Source: Lipingzhangella_A rawalii (lineage in GTDB: Bacteria; Actinomycetota; Actinomycetes; Streptosporangiales; Streptosporangiaceae). From it: a stretch of DNA of 64,000 bases. The position numbers and the translations under genes were made by a program. This document shows, in pieces, positions 52,850 to 62,035 of the stretch. The stretch spans positions 1 to 64,000 of the forward strand of contig NZ_JAVLVT010000008.1 of NCBI RefSeq assembly GCF_031628175.1, in the 5' to 3' direction. Below the pieces are notes generated by a model, which saw only the letters and a list, made by a program, of their open reading frames with translations, ran no database searches and was not told where the DNA came from. The number at the start of each line of letters is the position of its first letter. Position 1 is the stretch's first letter.

Positions 52850-54433
52850 TCACTGTGCGGGGCAGGTCACCCCCTCCTCGGGAGCAACACCGTCCAGAAT
52901 GTAGGCGTCCACCTGCTCGTCCACACAGCCGTTTCCGGTGCCGTAGGCGGTGTGCCCATCCCCGTCATAGGTCAGCAGCACCCCGGAGTCCAGATCGTCG
53001 GCGAGTTCCTCGGACCAGGAGTAGGGGGTGGCCGAGTCGCGGGTGGTGCCCACCACCACAATGTCTGACGCGCCCTGGCCGGTCAGCTCGGCCGGGGACC
53101 GGTCGACCCCCACCGGCCACTCCGAGCAGATCAGCGCGCCCCACACCAGGGAGGCGCCGAACAGGGGGGCCTCCGCGGCCGCATCCTGCGCGGCCTGTTC
53201 CACCTCGGCCACCGACTCGGGGCTGGGCCGGTCCGCACAGTTCACGGCGTTCAACGCGGCCACCATGTTGGTGTAGTTGCCTCCCGGCTGCCGGTTGTAC
53301 ATCCGGTCCGCGAGCTCCAGCAGCCCAGCGCCATCCCCCGCGTAGGCACTGTCCAGGGCCGAACGCACCTGCGGCCAGCTCTGTTCGCTGTACAGCGAGG
53401 ACGCCAGCCCCAGCTCCACCCGGGCCCCGTTCACCATCCGGTCGTCACCCTCCGGGCCGGGGAGTGGCTCCTCGCGGGCGTCGGCGATCAGCTCCCCGAG
53501 CTCGTCCACACCTTCCGGCACGGTATCGGCGGACAGAGGGCAGTCGGCCCGGTCGAGGCAATCCTCCAGGAACGCCTCCAGCGCGGTGTGGAACCCGCTG
53601 GCCTGCTGCGCACTCATCTGCACGTTGGTCAGCGTGGGATCCACCGCCCCGTCCAGAACCAGCGCACGCACCTGCTCGGGAAACAGCTCCGCGTAGTGGG
53701 CACCGATCAGGGTGCCGTAGGACTTCCCCAGGTAGGTGAGGCCCTCGTCGCCGAGGACCGCCCGCAGCACGTCCATATCCCGGGCCACATTGTCCGTGCC
53801 CAGGTGTTCCAGCAGGTCTCCGGCATTGTCGACGCAGCTGTCCACGAACTCCGAGATGCGCTGCTCCAGCTCCTGGCGGCTCTCGGAGGTGAGCGCGCCC
53901 GGAGAGTCCGGATCGGCGGGCTCCAGCTCGGCCCCCAGGTAGGCGTCCAGCTCCGACTCCTCCAGGCACTCGATCGGGTCGCTCTCGCCGACGCCGCGCG
54001 GGTCGAAACCCACCACGTCGAAGTTCTCCCGAACGTCCGGGCTGATCACGTGCGCGGCTGCGGCGGCATACTCGGTGCCGGAGCCACCCGGACCCCCGGG
54101 GTTGACCAGCAACGAACCCTCCGGGGCTTCGTCCTGCGCCGGCAGGCGCGTCAACGCGAGATGCAGTGTCTGGCCCTCGGGCTCGTCGTAGTCCAACGGC
54201 ACCTCGACCTGGGCACACTCCAGCTCGCCCCCGCACTCCTCCCAGGTGAGGTCTTGCTCGTGGAACTCCCGCACCCCGGCCGCCTGGCCGGAGTCGTGCT
54301 GCTGTCCCTGGGCCTCATCCCCGCGCGGGTCACATCCGGTCCCGGCGAGCAGGACGGTCAGGGCAACACCCACGGAACCTATGGACACTCCGGCGCCGGC
54401 TCCGGCCGGACGCGTCGAGACGCTGTGGCGCAT
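52850..54433 (-). CDS. Secreted TAP-like alpha/beta hydrolase (tripeptidyl aminopeptidase family)
   Basis: 527 residues. A lipoprotein-type signal (VALTVLLAGTGCDP) puts it on the outer face of the membrane. Alpha/beta-hydrolase core: LLVNPGGPGGSGTEYAAA (oxyanion), VVGFDPRGVGESDPIECL, nucleophile elbow TYLGKSYGTLIGAHY (Ser) and the TAP C-terminal domain with DSATPYSWSEELADDL and TYDGDGHTAYG (His). Paired Cys suit an exported protein. Streptomyces relatives cleave tripeptides from secreted proteins. TAGAGT lies 6 nt before the ATG. Confidence 0.9.
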   Translation of the reverse strand: MRHSVSTRPAGAGAGVSIGSVGVALTVLLAGTGCDPRGDEAQGQQHDSGQAAGVREFHEQDLTWEECGGELECAQVEVPLDYDEPEGQTLHLALTRLPAQDEAPEGSLLVNPGGPGGSGTEYAAAAAHVISPDVRENFDVVGFDPRGVGESDPIECLEESELDAYLGAELEPADPDSPGALTSESRQELEQRISEFVDSCVDNAGDLLEHLGTDNVARDMDVLRAVLGDEGLTYLGKSYGTLIGAHYAELFPEQVRALVLDGAVDPTLTNVQMSAQQASGFHTALEAFLEDCLDRADCPLSADTVPEGVDELGELIADAREEPLPGPEGDDRMVNGARVELGLASSLYSEQSWPQVRSALDSAYAGDGAGLLELADRMYNRQPGGNYTNMVAALNAVNCADRPSPESVAEVEQAAQDAAAEAPLFGASLVWGALICSEWPVGVDRSPAELTGQGASDIVVVGTTRDSATPYSWSEELADDLDSGVLLTYDGDGHTAYGTGNGCVDEQVDAYILDGVAPEEGVTCPAQ

Positions 54434-54439
54434 CCCGCC

Positions 54440-54445
54440 ACTCTA
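54440..54445 (-). promoter_or_regulatory. -10 element of the TAP-like hydrolase gene
   Basis: TAGAGT on the minus strand, 6 nt before the ATG at 54433; no Shine-Dalgarno. Confidence 0.4.
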
Positions 54446-54550
54446 GCCCCACGAATCGCCCCGTTTCGGGGGTTTCCCAGATTTGGGAACCGGCCAGCCT
54501 CGGCCTCGGGGATGCTGCCGCAGCTGCACGCCGGGGGCATCACCAGGCGC

Positions 54551-55717
54551 CTACCCCAGGTACAGCGCGGCCATGAGCGCTTCCAGGGCGATCTGGGGCT
54601 GGCCGTTGGCGGCGATGCGTCGACGGCACTCCATGATCGCGTCCAGGCGGCGCAGGGTGGCCTCCGGGCTGCTGCGCCGCGCCAGCTCCGCCGCCTGTTC
54701 CGGCTCGGTGCTGCCCTCGACCTGAGCCCCCAGTTGCAGGGTGAGCACGTCCCGGTACAGCGCCGCCAGGTCCAGCAGGGCCGCATCGTAGACGTCCCGC
54801 TTGATGCGGGTGGCACGCCGCTTCTGCCGCTCCTCCAGGTCCCGCAGTGCCCCCTGGGCGCCCCGGACCGCCTTGGTGACCCCCTTGCCGGTGGCGCCGT
54901 CCCCGAACGCGGCCTTGAGTTCGGTCCGTTCCTGCTCGTCCTGCTCGGTGGTGGTGGCCTTAGCCTCGGTCTCGGCGATTTCCTGGAGGCGCGCGGCCGC
55001 GGAGATGCCGGCGCCGAGCCCGTCCAGCTCCAGGGCGAGCCGGTGGATTTCCGCGCGGCGCTGGCGGGTCTCCTCGTCGGTGGCGAGGTGGCGGGCCCGT
55101 TCCACGTGTCCGCCGGAGGCCCGCGCGGCTGTGGCGGCAACCTCCGGGTCGATACCGTCGCGCTGCACCAGCATGTCCGCCACGGCGCGGATACTGGGGG
55201 TGCGCAGGTTCACCAGCCGGCAGCGGGACCGGATGGTCACCAGCAGGTCTTCGGGGGTGGGGGCGCACAGCAGCCACACGGTGCGCGGCGCCGGCTCCTC
55301 GATGGCTTTGAGGAGTGCGTTGCAGGCGGCTTCGGTGGCCCGGTCGGCGTCCTCGAACAGCACCACCCGGAACCGTCCGCCGGTGGGCGCGCCGGCAGCC
55401 TGACCGACCAGCCGTCGGGTTTCCTCCACGCCGAGGCTCAGCCCGCTGGGGCGCACGATACGCACATCGGCGTGGGTGCCGGCCTGCACCTGGTGGCAGG
55501 AGCTACAGTGCCCACAGCCCAGCTCGGGGCACTGGAGTGCGGCGGCGAAGGCGCGGGCCGCGGACGACCTCCCGGAGCCGGGGGGGCCGGTGAACAGCCA
55601 GGCGTGCGCCATGCCGGAACCCGGGCCGCCGGCGAGCAGATCGGTGGCGGCCCGGGTTGCCGAGGTCAGCTGCTCGACCACGGGCTCCTGACCCACCAGT
55701 TCCGTGAACACGCTCAT
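54551..55717 (-). CDS. holB: DNA polymerase III subunit delta'
   Basis: Clamp-loader AAA+ subunit, 388 residues. P-loop-like GPPGSGRSSAARAFAAALQC is altered (Arg for Lys) as usual for delta', which does not hydrolyse ATP. The zinc module is CGHCSSCHQVQAGTHADV with the preceding Cys, and ALLKAIEEPAPRTVWLL and TIRSRCRLVNLRTPS are clamp-loader blocks. TATGCT 8 nt before the ATG suggests a leaderless transcript. In many actinobacteria holB follows tmk; here an amidase is upstream instead. Confidence 0.94.
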   Translation of the reverse strand: MSVFTELVGQEPVVEQLTSATRAATDLLAGGPGSGMAHAWLFTGPPGSGRSSAARAFAAALQCPELGCGHCSSCHQVQAGTHADVRIVRPSGLSLGVEETRRLVGQAAGAPTGGRFRVVLFEDADRATEAACNALLKAIEEPAPRTVWLLCAPTPEDLLVTIRSRCRLVNLRTPSIRAVADMLVQRDGIDPEVAATAARASGGHVERARHLATDEETRQRRAEIHRLALELDGLGAGISAAARLQEIAETEAKATTTEQDEQERTELKAAFGDGATGKGVTKAVRGAQGALRDLEERQKRRATRIKRDVYDAALLDLAALYRDVLTLQLGAQVEGSTEPEQAAELARRSSPEATLRRLDAIMECRRRIAANGQPQIALEALMAALYLG

Positions 55718-55725
55718 CGTCGTCC

Positions 55726-55731
55726 AGCATA
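55726..55731 (-). promoter_or_regulatory. holB -10 element
   Basis: TATGCT on the minus strand, 8 nt before the ATG at 55717. Confidence 0.4.
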
Positions 55732-55846
55732 GGCGGTGCGGAGGCCACGCTTGCGCCGGCGCATGCGGCTGGTCGTGGGCACTGTCCTCCGGTCGGGGGC
55801 GGTGCCGGGGCAGGGTACGGGGTGTCGTCCCGCTCCCGGCGCGCGG

Positions 55847-57349
55847 CTACTCCCCGGCGGTGGTGTTCCCTGTGGGCCAGGGGCATGCCCGTTCGAAGGC
55901 CGCGCTCGCGGCCAGGACCCGGGCGTCGGCTGTGCGGGCCCCGACGATCTGGAGCCCCACCGGTAGCCCGGCCCGGGTGAAGCCACAGGGCACGCTGGCC
56001 GCCGGCTGCTGGGTCATGTTGAAGGGGTAGCTGAATCCGGCCCAGCTGGTCCAACGGTGGGCCTCACTGCCAGGGGGAACCTCGTGTCCGGCTTCGAAGG
56101 CGGGTATCGGCATGGTCGGGGTGAGTAGTAGGTCGTAGGTCTCGTGGAAGCGGCCCATGCGTTCGCCCATCGCCATCCGGGTGGCCATGGCGGTGAGGTA
56201 GTCCTGCGCGGAGTAGGTGAGACCCTCGGCGATGATCTCCTGGAGGCCGGGGTCCAGGTGCTGCTTCTGCTCCGGGCTGAGGTGGGCCGTGGCCTTGGCC
56301 GCCCCCGAGTTCCACAGGCAATGGAAATCCGAGGTGGGATCGCCGAAGCCAGGGTCGATCTCTTCCACCCGGGCCCCCAGCTCCTCGAACACCCGCACGG
56401 CCTGTGCCACCAGCGCGGCCACCTCGGAGTCCACGCTGAGGTAGCCCAGCGTGGGGCTGTAGGCGACCCGCATGCCCACCAGCGCCTCCTCCGGGGCGGC
56501 CACGGCGTCGGTGAAGCTCTCCTGCGGTGGGGGCAGCGCTGACCAGTCCCGGCAGTCCGGCCGGGACAGCACATCCATCATGAGCGCGGCGTCGGCCACG
56601 GTGCGGGTCATCGGGCCGGCGTGCGCGAGGGTGCCGTACGGGCTGGCCGGGTAGTGCGGAACCCGGCCGTAGGTGGGTTTGAGGGCGAAGATGCCGGTGA
56701 AGCTCGCGGGGATCCGGACCGAGCCGCCACCGTCGGTGCCGGTGGCCAGGGGGCCCATGCCGGCGGCGACGGCGGCCGATGCTCCACCGCTGGACCCGCC
56801 GGGGGTGCAGGACAGGTCCCAGGGGTTGCGGGTGATTCCGGTGAGGGGACTGTCCGTGACCCCTTTCCACGCCAGCTCCGGAGTGGTGGTCTTGCCGAGG
56901 AGGACCGCGTTGGCTTCCCGGAGCCGGGCCGTGCTGGGGGCGTCCTCCAGCCACGGGCCGGCCGGGTCGACCGTGAGTGAACCACGCTGGGTGGGCCAGC
57001 CCTGGGTGAGGAAAATGTCCTTGATGGAGGTGGGGACACCGTCCAGCTCGCCTTCGGGTGCGCCGCGTTGCCACCGCCGCTCGGAGGCGCGGGCCGCGGC
57101 CAGGGCCTCCTCGGCGTGTACCTGACAGTAGGCGTTGATGGCGGGGTTGTGCCGCTCGATCTGGTCCAGCACGGCCTGGGTGGCCTCAACCGGGGAGAGG
57201 CTGCCCGTGGCGTAGGCCCGCAGCAGTTCGGTGGCCGACATGGCGGTCGGGGAGCCCGGGCTGCTTGCTGCGGGGGTCGGTTCGTGGCCCCGGTGGGTGC
57301 CTGTGTCGGACCGGCCCGCCGCTGGGGTGTCGTCGGCGTGTGTGCGCAC
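55847..57349 (-). CDS. Amidase-signature amidase
   Basis: 500 residues. The Ser-Ser-Lys triad sits in VPTSIKDIFLT (Lys), CTPGGSSGGASAAVAAG (first Ser) and GTDGGGSVRIPASFTG (second Ser). Hydrolyses a C-N amide bond of unknown substrate, probably a small amide of the catabolic cluster, given that it follows the 2-hydroxyacid dehydrogenase gene by 54 bp on the same strand. GTG at 57349 has GAGGA 7 nt upstream; the first 35 residues are disordered, so the Met near residue 37 (SATELLRAYATG) is an alternative start. Confidence 0.9.
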   Translation of the reverse strand: MRTHADDTPAAGRSDTGTHRGHEPTPAASSPGSPTAMSATELLRAYATGSLSPVEATQAVLDQIERHNPAINAYCQVHAEEALAAARASERRWQRGAPEGELDGVPTSIKDIFLTQGWPTQRGSLTVDPAGPWLEDAPSTARLREANAVLLGKTTTPELAWKGVTDSPLTGITRNPWDLSCTPGGSSGGASAAVAAGMGPLATGTDGGGSVRIPASFTGIFALKPTYGRVPHYPASPYGTLAHAGPMTRTVADAALMMDVLSRPDCRDWSALPPPQESFTDAVAAPEEALVGMRVAYSPTLGYLSVDSEVAALVAQAVRVFEELGARVEEIDPGFGDPTSDFHCLWNSGAAKATAHLSPEQKQHLDPGLQEIIAEGLTYSAQDYLTAMATRMAMGERMGRFHETYDLLLTPTMPIPAFEAGHEVPPGSEAHRWTSWAGFSYPFNMTQQPAASVPCGFTRAGLPVGLQIVGARTADARVLAASAAFERACPWPTGNTTAGE

Positions 57350-57403
57350 CAGCGTCCTCGCTTTCGCTCGCAGATTCCCAACCGTGGGCAGCGCGTGGCC
57401 GGG

Positions 57404-58390
57404 TCAGGCGCCGGAGACGTAGCCGCGCTGCTTATCGACGACGTTGCGCAGCTCGCGCCCGTCGAGGAAGTGGTCCAGATTGTCCAGGAAGAGCCGCACC
57501 AGCTCCTCGCGCCAGCCGATGACGTCGCCGGACATGTGCGGGGAGACGATTACGTTGGGCAGCTGCCACAGCGGCGAGTCCTCGGGTAGCGGTTCCTCGG
57601 CGAAAACGTCGAGGGCCGCACCGGCGATCGTGTTGGTGCGGAGGGCGGCGATGAGGTCGTCCTGGACCACCAGGTCGCCGCGTCCCACGTTGATCAGGCG
57701 GGCGGTGGGCTGCATGCGGTGCAGCGCCGTGGCGTCCACCATTCCGCGGGTGGTCTCGGTGAGGGGGGCGGCCAGGATCACGTAGTCGGCCGTGGGCAGC
57801 ACCGCGTGCAGGTCGCTGGCGGCCACGATCTGCCCGAAGTCGCTGTCCTCGGCGCGGGCCACCCGGCCCAGCCCGGTGACGTGCAGTCCGGCGGCGGTCA
57901 GCTGGCGGGCGATCGCCCGGCCGATTGGCCCGGTGCCGGCGACCAGGGCGCTGCGTCCGGTGAGGCGTTCGGTTTCCCGGTGGCGCCACTCCCGGCGGCG
58001 CTGGAGGTCCAGGGTGGTGCCCAGATCCTTGGCGAAGGCCAGCACCAGCCCCAGGACGTACTCCGCCATTGGCTGGTCGAAGACACCGCGGGAGTTCGTG
58101 ATCGTGACGTCGCTGCGCACCGCCGCGGGAAACATGAGGTGGTTGACGCCGGCCGTGGCCGCGTGGATCCAACGTAGTGCGTCGGCTTTCTCCCAGGCGT
58201 GTGTCAACGCCTCGGAGAACAGGTCCCACACGAACAGTGCCTCCGCCCCCGGCAACACTTCGGGGAGTTCCTCGGCCGTGGCATAGCGGACCGAGGCCAG
58301 GCGTGGGTCCCTGTCCACGGGGTCGATTCCCGGTGGGGTCTGTCCGGCGTGCAGCACGACGAGGTTCGGGCGACCTGGTGGCGTGGGCAC
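57404..58390 (-). CDS. D-2-hydroxyacid dehydrogenase family protein
   Basis: 328 residues. NAD-binding motif VAGTGPIGRAIA; catalytic Arg in INVGRGDLVVQDDL; ALDVFAEEPLPEDSPLW; catalytic His in VSPHMSGD. The N-terminal catalytic domain is complete. It would interconvert a 2-oxoacid and a D-2-hydroxyacid. First gene of the minus-strand arm of the accessory cluster; its promoter overlaps the operator at 58521. Confidence 0.9.
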   Translation of the reverse strand: MPTPPGRPNLVVLHAGQTPPGIDPVDRDPRLASVRYATAEELPEVLPGAEALFVWDLFSEALTHAWEKADALRWIHAATAGVNHLMFPAAVRSDVTITNSRGVFDQPMAEYVLGLVLAFAKDLGTTLDLQRRREWRHRETERLTGRSALVAGTGPIGRAIARQLTAAGLHVTGLGRVARAEDSDFGQIVAASDLHAVLPTADYVILAAPLTETTRGMVDATALHRMQPTARLINVGRGDLVVQDDLIAALRTNTIAGAALDVFAEEPLPEDSPLWQLPNVIVSPHMSGDVIGWREELVRLFLDNLDHFLDGRELRNVVDKQRGYVSGA

Positions 58391-58501
58391 GGGAGCGGCT
58401 CCTTCGCTGGGAGTCGAGGCTGCGGCGGCGGGGGGAGGCGCGCGGCCCCGGTCGTGCAGGTCATCGGGGGTGGAGTGACCCGACCCCAGGAAACCATTGA
58501 C

Positions 58502-58530
58502 ACGCTATGAACCAATCGTATGATTGTCAA
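58502..58530 (-). promoter_or_regulatory. Promoter of the 2-hydroxyacid dehydrogenase-amidase operon
   Basis: On the minus strand TTGACA (58525-58530) and TAGCGT (58502-58507) are 17 bp apart. The -35 lies inside the palindrome, so a bound regulator would block it. Leader about 105 nt. Confidence 0.65.
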
Positions 58531-58536
58531 CAATCA
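58521..58536. promoter_or_regulatory. GntR/FCD-type operator, copy 1
   Basis: TGATTGTCAACAATCA: arms TGATTGT and ACAATCA around CA. It is typical of FadR/VanR-like GntR regulators. CAATCGTATGATTG, an overlapping inverted repeat, precedes it at 58513. It lies between the divergent operons starting at 58390 (minus) and 58756 (plus). Confidence 0.75.
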
Positions 58537-58755
58537 GCGATCTATGCTGAACTGCCGTCTGGATCGCGTTGTCCGTATCCCGTCCGTTGTCCGTCGTTTC
58601 TCGCTCACCACGTCCCTGGGCGGTGCCGGTGGCGACTGCTCACCCCCGGGGCCGACCCCGGTGGGCGGATCCGGCCAGCCCCGTTGGGGCGCGGCGCGGA
58701 CGGCCCGAGACCCCGCATCCCCGCACATCCCCGCACAACGAAGGGCAGACCCACC

Positions 58756-59250
58756 ATGCCCAGATACATGCGCATCACTCTGGAGCAGCGCGGCGTCAGC
58801 TGCCTGGCCGAGCTGTTGGACAAGGACGCCCCCCGCACCTGCCAGGCCGTATGGGAGGCCCTGCCGCAGGGCGGAGACGCTTACCACGCCAAGTACGCCC
58901 GCAACGAGGTCTACACAATGGTTCCCCCCTTCGCCGATCCGGAGGTGGGCCAGGAGAACCCCACAGTCACCCCCATTCCCGGCGACGTCGTCTATTTCTC
59001 CTTTCCCGAGGGGATGCTGGACCGCGGCTTCAAGGAGGAGAAGGGCATCGACACCCTGCCCGGCGTCATCGACCTGGCGATCTTCTACGGGCGCAACAAC
59101 CTGCTGCTGAACGGGGACGTCGGCTGGGTGCCCGGAAACGTCTACGCCACGATCGTCCACGGTCTGGACGCCATGGCCGAGGCGTGTCACGACGTGTGGC
59201 GCTCCGGCGGTATCGGCGAACGCCTGACCTACCACCGCCACGAGGAATGA
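58756..59250 (+). CDS. DUF3830 family protein
   Basis: 164 residues, matching the family I know as DUF3830, thought to have a cyclophilin-like barrel. Blocks: ITLEQRGVSCLAELLDKDAP, HAKYARNEVYTMVPP and PGDVVYFSFPEGMLDRGF. No catalytic motif. Often found with racemase-like and amidase genes. ATG with GAAGGG 9 nt upstream; first gene of the plus-strand arm of the cluster. Confidence 0.75.
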   Translation: MPRYMRITLEQRGVSCLAELLDKDAPRTCQAVWEALPQGGDAYHAKYARNEVYTMVPPFADPEVGQENPTVTPIPGDVVYFSFPEGMLDRGFKEEKGIDTLPGVIDLAIFYGRNNLLLNGDVGWVPGNVYATIVHGLDAMAEACHDVWRSGGIGERLTYHRHEE

Positions 59251-59394
59251 CATCGACGCGCAGTTCGGCACGGCCGCCCCACCAGCCCCGGCGGGCCGAA
59301 ACCGGTCCCGCCGTCCCCCGCCCAGCCCCACCGTCGACCGGGCACCAGCGATCCGGCACGGCGATTCCCGCAGCAGTAAGGAGGTGAGTGATCA

Positions 59395-60228
59395 GTGCGG
59401 ACCGAGCAGACTCCGGGGCAGGTTCTGGGCGAGCCAGGTCGGGACCAGCGGGTCATGATCCAGCGCCCCACCACGCCCACGGACCGGGCGGAGTTCGCCA
59501 CCCCGGCCGAACCACCGGGCCAGTCCGGGATCGGGGTTGTCGCACCGTTCGACTTCGCGCTGGACCGGGAACTGTGGCGCTGGGCCCCGGACGACGTCTC
59601 CCTACACATGACCCGGCTCCCGTTCGTCCCGGTTCCGGTGACCGTGGATATGGCCGCGGCCCTGTCGGACGGGGCGGGGGTTGCCCGCGCCACCCGGGAC
59701 GTGCTGGCTCCGGAACCGCTCGTCGTGGCCTACGCCTGTGCCTCGGGCAGCTTCGTGGACGGCGAGTCCGGCCAGCGGAGCCTGTGCGACAGTATCCTCT
59801 CTGCCGGCGCCCCCGCTGCCGTCACCACCTCCGGGGCACTGATCACGGCCCTGGCGGAGCTGCGCACGGACCGCATCGCCGTGGTGACGCCCTACGTGGA
59901 CAGCGTCACCGAACGACTCCTGAGCTTCCTCACCGAACACGGGGTGCAGACCGTGTCCAGTGTGGGGTTGGGCCTGCTCAACCACATTTGGAAGGTCACC
60001 TACTCCGAGGTCGTGCAGGCCGTGCGGGATGTGGACACGCCCGAAGCCGAAGCCGTCTTCATCAGCTGCACCAACGTGTTGACCTACGACATCATCGAGC
60101 CGCTGGAGCGCATGCTCGGCAAACCCGTGCTGGCCGCAAACCAGGTGACCATGTGGGGCGCGCTGCGCGCCATCGGCCGCGACGCGGTCGGGCACGGCCA
60201 GTCGCTGCTCGACACCACCCGCCCCTAG
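59395..60228 (+). CDS. Asp/Glu racemase superfamily protein, EutA/maleate isomerase-like (two Cys)
   Basis: 277 residues. Both catalytic cysteines of the superfamily are present: Cys115 (VVAYACASGSFVDG) and Cys225 (VFISCTNVLTYD). KPVLAANQVTMWGALRA near the C-terminus is the usual EutA/arylmalonate-decarboxylase-like block. Possible reactions are isomerisation or racemisation of a dicarboxylic acid. GTG behind AAGGAGG (59378-59384); the first 40 residues are disordered, so the Met at codon 21 could be the start. Its neighbour at 60505 is a paralogue. Confidence 0.8.
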   Translation: MRTEQTPGQVLGEPGRDQRVMIQRPTTPTDRAEFATPAEPPGQSGIGVVAPFDFALDRELWRWAPDDVSLHMTRLPFVPVPVTVDMAAALSDGAGVARATRDVLAPEPLVVAYACASGSFVDGESGQRSLCDSILSAGAPAAVTTSGALITALAELRTDRIAVVTPYVDSVTERLLSFLTEHGVQTVSSVGLGLLNHIWKVTYSEVVQAVRDVDTPEAEAVFISCTNVLTYDIIEPLERMLGKPVLAANQVTMWGALRAIGRDAVGHGQSLLDTTRP

Positions 60229-60504
60229 CCCGGTGTCGGAGATGGAGGCGACGGTACCGGCCAGCCCGCTCCCCGCACGGGCATGCTGGCGGGCAGGACC
60301 TCGTGCGGCGGCCAGAGGGCTGTCCCCGCGGCGCACGACACCCGGACGTCGCCTCCGTGCCCCCATTGGCGTGGGGCCGCCCCCAGACGCCAGAACCGCC
60401 ACGATCCCACCCTCACCACCGCTCGCGGCCACTGCGGCCGTCCGGGCCGCCGCCATCACGAAGCCACCCATCCAGCCACCCGGCGCGCAGCAAGGAGGAG
60501 TACG

Positions 60505-61251
60505 GTGTCCCATACGCCCGTGTCTGTCGGTTTCCTGTATCCCGGTTACAGTGCCGAGGACGACTACCCCGAATACCAGCGTCTCCTCGGGGACGCGGTC
60601 ACGCTACGACTGGTCCACACCCTCATGCGGGAGGATGCGCACCGTGTGGACGCGCTGCTGGACGTCGGCGGTACCGACGTGCTCACCCCCGGAGCCCGGG
60701 AACTACGAGCCCAGGGCGTCGACGCCGTGGTGTGGGCCTGCACCAGCGGCAGTTTCGTCTTCGGTTGGGACGGGGCTGCCCAGCAGGCCCAGGCGGTGGG
60801 CGAGGCCGCGGGAGTTCCCGCCTCCAGCACCTCGTTCGCCTTCGTCCACGCCGCCCACGCGCTGGGGCTGCGCCGGGTGGCGATCGCCGCCACCTACCCG
60901 CGGGACGTCGCCGAGCGGTTCGTCGCGTTCCTCACCCACGGCGGCACCGAGGTGGTCGCCCTGGCCAGCCGGGGCATCGCCACCGCCGCCGAGGTCGGCA
61001 CCCTGGATTCTGGCGCGGCGGTCGACTTCGTCGTCGCCAACGACCATCCCGACGCCGACGGTGTCCTGGTCCCCGACACCGCCCTGCACAGCGCCGGAAT
61101 CCTGGCGAGCGTCGAACGCGAACTCGGTAAGCCGGTGCTGTGCGCGAACCAGGTGAGCGTGTGGGAGGGGCTGCGCCTGGCCGGCGCGACGCCGCGGGAC
61201 GGCCGGGCGGGGCTGGGCACACTGTTCGAGACCGGGCGGGCGGCGGCGTGA
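60505..61251 (+). CDS. Asp/Glu racemase superfamily paralogue, EutA-like (one Cys)
   Basis: 248 residues. Cys79 (VVWACTSGSFVFGW) matches the first Cys of the preceding gene's product, but the second position is Asp191 (LVPDTALHSAG), so the two-base racemase mechanism is not available. KPVLCANQVSVWEGLRLAG closes it like its paralogue. GTG at 60505 with AAGGAGGAG directly upstream. The 276 bp before it are open in frame but do not look like protein. Confidence 0.8.
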   Translation: MSHTPVSVGFLYPGYSAEDDYPEYQRLLGDAVTLRLVHTLMREDAHRVDALLDVGGTDVLTPGARELRAQGVDAVVWACTSGSFVFGWDGAAQQAQAVGEAAGVPASSTSFAFVHAAHALGLRRVAIAATYPRDVAERFVAFLTHGGTEVVALASRGIATAAEVGTLDSGAAVDFVVANDHPDADGVLVPDTALHSAGILASVERELGKPVLCANQVSVWEGLRLAGATPRDGRAGLGTLFETGRAAA

Positions 61252-61317
61252 CCGGAACCCGGGCGTACGGGCGGTCCCGGTACGCGACAACGCACAAGGC
61301 ACGAGGACGACACGATC

Positions 61318-61989
61318 ATGAACACGCAAGGAGACCTGAAGCCGGTGCCCCGGAAGTCGACCGCAGCACTGATCGCGGACCAGCTGCGCTCCGCCATCAT
61401 GTACGGTTCGCTGGCCCCGGGTGACCAACTCGGGGAGAGTGAGCTCGCCAACCAGCTCGGCGTGAGCCGCGGCCCGCTCCGCGAGGCAATGCAGCGCCTG
61501 GTCCAGGAGGGACTACTGCGCAGCGAGCGCCACCGCGGCCTGTTCGTCATTGACCTCGAACCCGAGGACGTTCGCGACATCTACACGGCCCGCCTGGCGG
61601 TGGAACGCACCGCCTGCCAACTGGTGATGCGGGGAAACCGGGGAGAGGCCCTGGTGCGGCTGACCCGCGCGTTGAACCAGCTGATCGAGGCCGCGAAGAC
61701 CGGGGACCGGGAGGCCATGAGTGAGGCGGACCAGACCTTCCACCGCACCCTGGTCAGTGCCTCCGGCAATTCCCGGCTGGAACGCATGCTCCAGACCCTG
61801 CTGGTGGAGACCCGCATGGTGCTCACCGTGATGCAGAAGGTCTACCCGGAGCCCGGTGAGTTGGTCGAGGAACACCAGAAGCTCGTCGACGCCATCTCCG
61901 AGGGTGACGAGCCGCGGCTCCTCCAGCTGATCGAGGAGCACATGCTGGAGACGGTGCGCCGCATCAACGGTCCCCAGGCACCCAACTGA
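61318..61989 (+). CDS. GntR-family transcriptional regulator, FCD type
   Basis: 223 residues. N-terminal wHTH (LIADQLRSAIMYGSLAPGDQ; ANQLGVSRGPLREAMQRL), then the all-helical FCD effector domain with metal/ligand residues in DIYTARLAVERTAC, EADQTFHRTLVSASGN and EEHQKLVDAISEGD ... IEEHMLETV. It should bind a carboxylate from the pathway. The likely targets are the two GATTGTCAACAATC palindromes. Last gene of the plus-strand arm. Confidence 0.9.
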   Translation: MNTQGDLKPVPRKSTAALIADQLRSAIMYGSLAPGDQLGESELANQLGVSRGPLREAMQRLVQEGLLRSERHRGLFVIDLEPEDVRDIYTARLAVERTACQLVMRGNRGEALVRLTRALNQLIEAAKTGDREAMSEADQTFHRTLVSASGNSRLERMLQTLLVETRMVLTVMQKVYPEPGELVEEHQKLVDAISEGDEPRLLQLIEEHMLETVRRINGPQAPN

Positions 61990-62007
61990 TCCGCCCCTGC
62001 GGGCACC

Positions 62008-62035
62008 ACCGCCGGCAGTGGCCCGCGCCGGCGGT
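62008..62035. terminator. Hairpin after the GntR/FCD gene
   Basis: ACCGCCGGC pairs with GCCGGCGGT (9 bp) around a 10-nt loop, 18 bp beyond the stop codon, between convergent genes. Confidence 0.6.

Noticed and set aside
57342..57352. Half copy of the element operator (GTGCGCACCAG) at the amidase start
   Set aside because: Only one arm is present and it lies in the start region of a gene unrelated to the element; likely chance.
59388..61130. 580-residue open frame overlapping the two EutA-like genes
   Set aside because: Different frame, extreme Arg/Gly/Pro content; the real genes have clear motifs and ribosome sites.
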